From: Hymenobacter aquaticus
GTDB taxonomy: Bacteria; Bacteroidota; Bacteroidia; Cytophagales; Hymenobacteraceae
Reading direction: 5' to 3'
DNA length: 64,000 nt
NCBI RefSeq assembly: GCF_004765605.1
Contig: NZ_SRLC01000003.1
Span: forward strand, 434,001-498,000
The notes under the pieces were generated by a model. The model did no database searches and was not told where the DNA came from. It worked only from the letters and a program-made list of their open reading frames with translations. Shown piece after piece: positions 59,301 through 64,000 of this stretch (the first letter of the stretch is position 1; the number at the start of each line of letters is the position of its first letter). Position numbers and translations under genes: made by a program.

Positions 59301-60031
59301 TTCCGGCAGCCGACTTTACTTCCTCCGCTAGCGGGGGAGGATTTCTGCAGGATTGGCGCTACCGCCCCACCATGGCCTACGAGCGCTACGACGGACTCGG
59401 TAACATTCTGCAGGCCCGCCAGCCGTACGCTGGGCCGCAAAGCTTCCTGTGGGGCCACTCGGCCACCTTACCCATCGCCAGAGCGGCCAATGCCGAGTAT
59501 CGACAGCTCGCCTATACCAGCTTTGAGCCCGGCAGCGCCGGCCGGTGGCGCTTCGCGCCGACCGCAGTAATGCTGGGGGGCCATACTGGCAGCTGGTGCT
59601 ACACGCTCGCCAGCCCCGTCAGCCGCGATTCGCTACCCGCTGGCGACTATCGACTCTCCTTCTGGGCCACCAGCAAGCCCAGCGTTTATGTAAATGGCAG
59701 CTTATTGCCCGCCACCGCCGGGCAAGCAGTGGGCACTACCGATCAGAGTGGGCTGCAACAATTCGTGTATACCCTGCAGGCCAAGGCCACGCAGAACGAA
59801 GTAAGATTGCAGACAACCCAGCCGCTCCGGCTCGATGAGCTGCGGCTGCATCCGACCGGGGCCCAACTCACTACTTACACCCACGAGCCGCTGATAGGGC
59901 TTACCTCGCAAACGGATGCTGCGGGCCGCACCACGCGCTACGAATACGATGCGCTGGGCCGCCTGCTACGCACCCGCGACGAAGGCGGAAATATTATCAC
60001 GCAGCAGGAATATCACTACGCCCGCCCGTAG
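56360..60031 (+). CDS. RHS/YD-repeat-type exported protein
   Basis: This 1,223-aa protein has a signal peptide (LVAVLLLLLHYPAAAQL). The N-terminal part (LGKFAETPVSLYSGVPSITI, GLTLPINLSYHAGGVRVAEI, GLGWALQAGGSV) is that of Bacteroidota RHS proteins with an SpvB/TcdB-like plug fold. A beta-sandwich, probably carbohydrate-binding-like, lies near the end (SFEPGSAGRWRFAPTAVMLG to RLDELRLHPTG). Only one clear YD repeat terminates it (TRYEYDALGRLLRTRDEGGN). It ends shortly after, so it has no visible toxin tip. It is followed after 46 bp by a second RHS gene on the same strand. Start ATG at 56360. Confidence 0.85.
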   Translation: MNPRFYLTRYLFRGQWLALVAVLLLLLHYPAAAQLTERLSGGTPPPPEAAALGKFAETPVSLYSGVPSITIPIYEVQLRGLTLPINLSYHAGGVRVAEIASSVGLGWALQAGGSVSSTILGKDDFIPTGYTNGAWRIPQDRPLEPKYTTNDYLFCMRATGTSPAGTPSFVYTSSFDTQPDLYYYSMCGRSGKFFHTQDGKAHPVPYEPLAIERGNGYTIVDEKGNRFSFQSQEIATTYVIRHGGHSSPQDDYAPQARVFYLSQVETPNHETITLSYDTLTYSYNSLGSYTRYQKSGNDSNAGCADKEATYTENITRVAGLRLSSVRSSRGDFVEFLYSSCSRVDLPRTKALKQIRVHTGSRTRTFDLGFGYFNLPDATSDCDPLPVPPPRHSERYRLKLVSVTESGKPSYVIKYREDLPFPDRISHAQDHWGYFNNNQGMLLPAEPSNGFYTGGTREPDPVMMQTGIIRSLQYPTGGWTEYEFEPNTYLHAASTVVRDSLVQPVSFYAGKDDDSTPLPDGTKNQSVDFTIPATVRPYSMKAYYRTGCGFSVPQTTPQFRLELHGPNNYLKIFGASTDPSKPFTEPLELMPGEYTMKATTIGYCPNDFFKLFWTEAITRSMPASNRLAGGLRIKEIRSFADKTGAEPLRQRYSYSPLNDSTLSSGRVQYIPSYSYITIENRYSNQSQLSVEAECRYVAQSSGSIEPLSNIQGGNVAYTSVQVFQDKLGEHGMTHHTFSWKEDEAPYGHGYPFTPATSFDWQRGHPLQVTQYRRNETTYTYQPVHRIVNHYIHHYTPPIGGTCEDCSNYTLPTQPNETHAIGLNIIVKRPEFFYRPDNGFPVVIPSEFILQSFKYLSTWTYQSQRDEYFYSPSDTTQYRLVKTFYKYDNPAHAQLTRIQTFSGGYDTLTTRNRYALDYDTANATTPVALGIQRLAREHRMTELIEQQQWSKRGNNSYLTAGQLTHYEMGKPSLDLTLQVSSPIPAADFTSSASGGGFLQDWRYRPTMAYERYDGLGNILQARQPYAGPQSFLWGHSATLPIARAANAEYRQLAYTSFEPGSAGRWRFAPTAVMLGGHTGSWCYTLASPVSRDSLPAGDYRLSFWATSKPSVYVNGSLLPATAGQAVGTTDQSGLQQFVYTLQAKATQNEVRLQTTQPLRLDELRLHPTGAQLTTYTHEPLIGLTSQTDAAGRTTRYEYDALGRLLRTRDEGGNIITQQEYHYARP

Positions 60032-60077
60032 CGCTGCGGCTTCCTCAATTCTGATTTTATCGCTTCCATCTAACTCT

Positions 60078-63000
60078 ATGGCTTGTATGCGTGTGCCCTC
60101 TTTTTCCGCCGTCTTTGTGTTGTTTGGCCTTCTGTTCGTTTTCTACGGCCGCCCGGTTCAGGCGCAAGTCTACGAAGGCCTCGTCCCGGATTCCACTGAG
60201 CTCCGGGTGTTGGAGCAGTTGTATTACGCCACTAAAGGTCCTGGCTGGACCAGGCAGGACCGTTGGCTATCCGGTGGCTCCATTGCCGATGCTGGGTCGT
60301 GGTACGGCGTGCAAACCAACAACTATGACATCACTGGCCTACAGCTGCCCGCCAACAACCTGGGCGGCGAGCTGCCGTCCAGCATTCAGCTCTTAATTGG
60401 CTTGCAGCATCTGAATCTGAGCGGCAACCCGGAGCTGGGCGGCCCGATTCCGGATGGCTTCGGGCACGCCCAACTCGTTACACTGGATCTAAGTTACTGT
60501 CAGCTACGAGGCCAGATTCCAGCCAGCATAGGGCAATGCACCAATCTGAGGTTTCTCAATCTCAGTTCCAACCGGATCAGTGGCGCTATTCTGACGGAAG
60601 TAGGCAATCTGCCCTTGTACCAGCTGCTGCTGGCCAATAACCGGTTGACCCGCGAAGTCCCCGCCGCACTAGGTCGCATCGGCTCCTTGGTCACGCTGGA
60701 TCTGCGACAGAATGCACTGACGGGCCCGTTGCCCGATTCGCTACGCTACCTAAGCAACCTCACGTACTGCTTTCTTGACCACAACCAACTCAGCGGCCCA
60801 GTTCCGGCCGGCCTGGGAACTTGCCCAAACCTTGCTCAGCTAGACATCAGCTATAATAAGTTTAGCGGGGCGCTACCGGCTACTTTCACTGCGGCTCCTC
60901 GCCTGCACGTGCTAGCCCTGAGTCATAATGAGCTGACCTCGCTGCCATCCTGGGCGAATGCAGATGCTATTCCCGGCTTTGTTTTGGCGCAGTATAACTA
61001 CCTAACGTTTGGCTCCATCGAAGCCAACTTCCGGGACGCTGGCTTACCCTGGCTGCAGCAGTTTGAATATGAGTCTCAGCTCACGCCGCCAGCCGATACC
61101 ATCCGGTGCCTGAATGGCAACATAAAAGTATTGCACCGCAGCATGCCCGGGTTGCGCAACCACTACCAGTGGCAGCGGCAGATCGGCGGTGCCTGGGTTA
61201 ATGTGCCCAAGGGCCAGGACACGACTCTTACCCTGTCCCCCATCACAACCTCCGATGCCGGCCTGTACCGACTTCGGGTTTGGAATGATTGGGTTACTAT
61301 CTGGGGTCGAAACGTACCCCTGTACACCCGGCCCCAGTATGTAGAAGTACTGCCGTATAATCTGTTGGCAGAGAATCTGCCCGTAAATGGTGACACGGGC
61401 TGCGCCCTTACTTCCTCCCTGGCTCCACCCGTATTTGCCGGGTCTGCCGACTCCTTGCTGCTCAACTACGTGCGCACTTACAGCGCCCGCGCCGCCATCA
61501 CGAGCCCCGAACAATTGGCCCGCACCACCGTTGATTCCGCTCAGGTCAAAACAGATTACCTGGATGGGCTGGGGCGCCCCGTCCAAACCGTACTGCGGCA
61601 GGAGTCGCCCCGGCGGCGCGATATTGTGCAGCCGCTGGTCTACGATGCCGTTGGTCGCCAGCCCAAAACCTATTTGCCCTACACCGCCGCCAACGGCACC
61701 GGGGCGCCGGGCGACTACCACCCCAATGCCCTGCGGGAACAATACGAATTTTACCACGATGCCCCCGCCGGACCCGGTGCGCCTACGGCTGGCCTGGCCC
61801 GCACTGGCGTGCCCTACACCGAAACGGCCTTCGAAGCCTCACCCCTGAACCGAACCGTGGCCCAGGCCGCGCCGGGCGAGGCCTGGCAAATGGCAACGGA
61901 CCATGTAGTGGTGCTACGAGAGTATCCTTCGACCGGCTCGGAACAGGTGTATGACTATAGAGGAGGCCACCCGGATGTCGTGACTACCATTCCAGTAATT
62001 CCTTATTTCGATGGGGTAAATATCCACCGTCCACGGCTATATAAGCCTGGCGAGTTGTGGGTTAAGGAAACACGGGATGAAAACCACGCCCGCATTTTTC
62101 AATTTCAGGATAACAAGGGCCAGGTAGTGCTGAAGCGGGTGGAAAGCACCATTCCCGGCAAATCGACCCGGTGGCTGGATACCTACTACCTCTTTGATGA
62201 GCTGAATCATCTACGGATTGTGATACCACCCAAAGCAGAAGCCCTGCTCCGTGCTCAGCAGGGGAATCAGCAGTGGAAAATGACCCCGGCAGTTGAACAG
62301 CTGTTGTTTCGCTACCGCTACGATGAGCGGGGCCGCGTCATTGCCAAACAGGTGCCGGGAACTCAGGGCGAAACGCGGATGGTCTACGATGAGCTGGACC
62401 GGGTTATTCTGAGCCAGGATGCCGCCCAGCGCACCCGCCAGCAGTGGTCTTTCACCAAATATGATGCCCAGGGCCGGCCGGTCCTGACGGGCCTGTGCAA
62501 GCGCCCTGGCAGCCGCGACTTTCTGCAGGGGGAGGCCAATCGCAGACCACGCCAGTACGAATCCCGAACGGCAGCAGCTACGGCCCCGCACCACTACACG
62601 GTTTCGGAAGCGTACCCGCAGCTGGTTCCGACCAGCCTGTTCACCGAGCCCCAAGTGCTGACTGTGACGTACTACGACGACTACAATTTTGACAATGACC
62701 CGGCCAATACGCCGGATGCCGCCTACGATGTGCAGTACGACAGCCAGTTTGCCCGCGGCCAGGCTCCTGAGCCCGACAGCCGGGTGACGGGCCAGGTCAC
62801 CCGCACCCGGGTGCGGGTACTGGGTGTGCCCGAATCCGAGCCTGGAGCCTGGCTGACCACCACGACCTTTTACGATGCTTACGCCCGGCCTATTCAGCTG
62901 CGCAGCACCAATGCCCGGGGCGGCGAAGACGTCAGTACGATGCAGCTGGATTTTACTGGCAAAGTACTGAAGAGCTACGCCGTACACTCCGACCCGAAGA

Positions 63001-64000
63001 CGTTGCCCGTACCCGTAACCATTGCCGAAACGTTCACCTACGACCACGCCGGCCGCTTGCTGACGGATGCGCAGCAGGTTTCGGGGGAAAGCAAACCTAC
63101 TGTGCTGGCGTCGTTACGCTACAACGAGCTGGGCCAACTCCAGCAAAAGCAACTGGGCCTGGGCCAGCAACGCCTGGACTACCGCTACAACATCCGGGGC
63201 TGGCTAACGCACCTGAACGACGTAGCCCACCCCGACCCGAACGACCTGTGGGGCATGGAGCTTTCCTACGAGCACGGCTTCACGCGCGACTACCGGCAGT
63301 ATAATGGCAACATCATGGGGCAAAAGTGGCGCAGCAAGGCCGATACCATCACCCGCGCCTACGGCTACATCTACGACAGCAGCAACCGTCTGCTGCAAGG
63401 CGACTTCGTGGCCCGTGCTGCCACCGGCGCCTGGACGGCCGAAAAGCAAAACTACGGCCTGCACTACGTGAGCTACGACGACAACGGCAACATCCTCACG
63501 ATGCACCGGCGGGGCCTGCTGGCCGCCGCTACCCGCACGACGCCCAAGCAGTACAGTACCATCGACCAGCTCACGTACACCTACCAGGGTAATCAGCTGA
63601 CTTCGGTTACTGATGTCATCACCGAAAATCGTCCCAAGACTGCCGGGGCGCCCTCCCTGGCCGGCGACTTCCAGGATGGGCCGGCTACCGCTGAGGATGA
63701 GTATACCTACGATGCCAACGGCAACCTGACCGCCGACCACAACAAAGGCATCACCAGCATTGCCTACAATCATCTAAATCTGCCCCAGCGCATCGCCTTC
63801 GGCAACGACTCCATCGTGTTTCGCTACTCGGCTACCGGCCAGAAAGTGAGCAAGCTGGTCTACCAGACGGCTAAGCCCGTGCAGCAGACCGACTACGCCG
63901 GCAGCTTCCAGTACGAGCAGGATTCGTTGCGCTTTTTCCCTCATGCGGAAGGCCGGGTGCTGCGCTTCGCTAATCTGGATGCCAGTGGACAGCCCCAAGT
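60078..64000 (+). CDS. LRR - Ig-like - DUF6443 - RHS surface protein (truncated by window end)
   Basis: The frame starts at ATG 60078 with a signal peptide (LFGLLFVFYGRPVQA) and is open through 1,307 codons to the end of the window. Residues ~75-310 are plant-type leucine-rich repeats (LQLPANNLGGELP, LNLSGNPELGGPIP, LDLRQNALTGPLP). An Ig-like domain follows (HYQWQRQIGGAWVNV, TTSDAGLYRLRV). The DUF6443-type region has KTDYLDGLGRPVQTV, and RHS/YD repeats come after (FRYRYDERGRVIAKQV, TYDHAGRLLT, YDANGNLTADHNKG). The missing C-terminus could hold an RHS core motif and toxin tip. It forms an operon with the preceding RHS gene. Confidence 0.85.
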   Translation, partial: MACMRVPSFSAVFVLFGLLFVFYGRPVQAQVYEGLVPDSTELRVLEQLYYATKGPGWTRQDRWLSGGSIADAGSWYGVQTNNYDITGLQLPANNLGGELPSSIQLLIGLQHLNLSGNPELGGPIPDGFGHAQLVTLDLSYCQLRGQIPASIGQCTNLRFLNLSSNRISGAILTEVGNLPLYQLLLANNRLTREVPAALGRIGSLVTLDLRQNALTGPLPDSLRYLSNLTYCFLDHNQLSGPVPAGLGTCPNLAQLDISYNKFSGALPATFTAAPRLHVLALSHNELTSLPSWANADAIPGFVLAQYNYLTFGSIEANFRDAGLPWLQQFEYESQLTPPADTIRCLNGNIKVLHRSMPGLRNHYQWQRQIGGAWVNVPKGQDTTLTLSPITTSDAGLYRLRVWNDWVTIWGRNVPLYTRPQYVEVLPYNLLAENLPVNGDTGCALTSSLAPPVFAGSADSLLLNYVRTYSARAAITSPEQLARTTVDSAQVKTDYLDGLGRPVQTVLRQESPRRRDIVQPLVYDAVGRQPKTYLPYTAANGTGAPGDYHPNALREQYEFYHDAPAGPGAPTAGLARTGVPYTETAFEASPLNRTVAQAAPGEAWQMATDHVVVLREYPSTGSEQVYDYRGGHPDVVTTIPVIPYFDGVNIHRPRLYKPGELWVKETRDENHARIFQFQDNKGQVVLKRVESTIPGKSTRWLDTYYLFDELNHLRIVIPPKAEALLRAQQGNQQWKMTPAVEQLLFRYRYDERGRVIAKQVPGTQGETRMVYDELDRVILSQDAAQRTRQQWSFTKYDAQGRPVLTGLCKRPGSRDFLQGEANRRPRQYESRTAAATAPHHYTVSEAYPQLVPTSLFTEPQVLTVTYYDDYNFDNDPANTPDAAYDVQYDSQFARGQAPEPDSRVTGQVTRTRVRVLGVPESEPGAWLTTTTFYDAYARPIQLRSTNARGGEDVSTMQLDFTGKVLKSYAVHSDPKTLPVPVTIAETFTYDHAGRLLTDAQQVSGESKPTVLASLRYNELGQLQQKQLGLGQQRLDYRYNIRGWLTHLNDVAHPDPNDLWGMELSYEHGFTRDYRQYNGNIMGQKWRSKADTITRAYGYIYDSSNRLLQGDFVARAATGAWTAEKQNYGLHYVSYDDNGNILTMHRRGLLAAATRTTPKQYSTIDQLTYTYQGNQLTSVTDVITENRPKTAGAPSLAGDFQDGPATAEDEYTYDANGNLTADHNKGITSIAYNHLNLPQRIAFGNDSIVFRYSATGQKVSKLVYQTAKPVQQTDYAGSFQYEQDSLRFFPHAEGRVLRFANLDASGQPQ

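Noticed and set aside
1..64000. tRNA, rRNA and riboswitches
   Set aside because: I saw no cloverleaf-like or riboswitch-like conserved sequences, but a covariance-model search would be needed to be certain.

Overview
The window looks like chromosome from a Hymenobacter-like member of the Bacteroidota (Cytophagales). The pointers are high-GC coding DNA, a C-terminal type IX secretion (T9SS) sorting domain, OmpP1/FadL and OmpA-PD40 outer-membrane proteins, DUF6443/RHS surface proteins, short 'archaeal-type' ProS, and frequent lack of Shine-Dalgarno sites. No rRNA, tRNA, CRISPR array, prophage or complete insertion sequence was found. The genus is inferred from gene style, not from a marker gene.

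Layout. 1-3 kb: two polytopic GT-C-type glycosyltransferases (the first cut by the window edge). 3-8.4 kb: an ALDH8-like aldehyde dehydrogenase, a lipoprotein with an internal TonB C-terminal-like domain, and a dipeptidyl peptidase IV. 8.5-16 kb: envelope genes (T9SS substrate with an upstream partner, lipoproteins, an OmpP1/FadL porin paired with a Tyr/Gly-rich lipoprotein). 16-28.9 kb: proS, a DinB-like protein, a Crp/Fnr regulator, nfeD-floA, OmpA-PD40 protein, a putative beta-barrel, a 2OG-Fe(II) oxygenase and chrA. 28.9-35.4 kb: an all-minus nucleotide-sugar cassette (rfbA, wbpP-like epimerase, rfbB, galE, tviB/wbpO-like dehydrogenase, wbpD-like acyltransferase) that would supply precursors for a surface polysaccharide, without glycosyltransferases or a polymerase. 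35.4-46.3 kb: prmC, ribD, free-Met-sulfoxide reductase, psd, gdhA, cdsA, a CPBP protease, dusB, an EamA transporter and lpxR. 46.3-51.8 kb: a RAYT transposase next to a 1,619-aa DUF4011-helicase-Vsr-like-DUF3320 protein, probably a defence gene. 51.9-64 kb: an APC permease, a PKD lipoprotein, an XRE regulator with a catalytically dead S24-like domain and its operator, and two large RHS/YD-type surface proteins, the second with leucine-rich repeats and running off the end.

The most unusual signal is noncoding. Between 29.8 and 39.2 kb at least five intergenic gaps are filled, from the stop codon of one gene to a few bases before the next, by long hairpins whose arms are tandem 8-nt units (GTGANTNA; a sixth gap uses an AATGTGCT-like unit). 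In two of them the stop codon of the gene is part of the first unit. They coexist with two REP-like palindromes, a second hairpin family (GTAGCGCGAACTTTG) and an 84-bp tandem repeat upstream of gdhA. Seven of eight convergent gene junctions also carry a compact bidirectional terminator.
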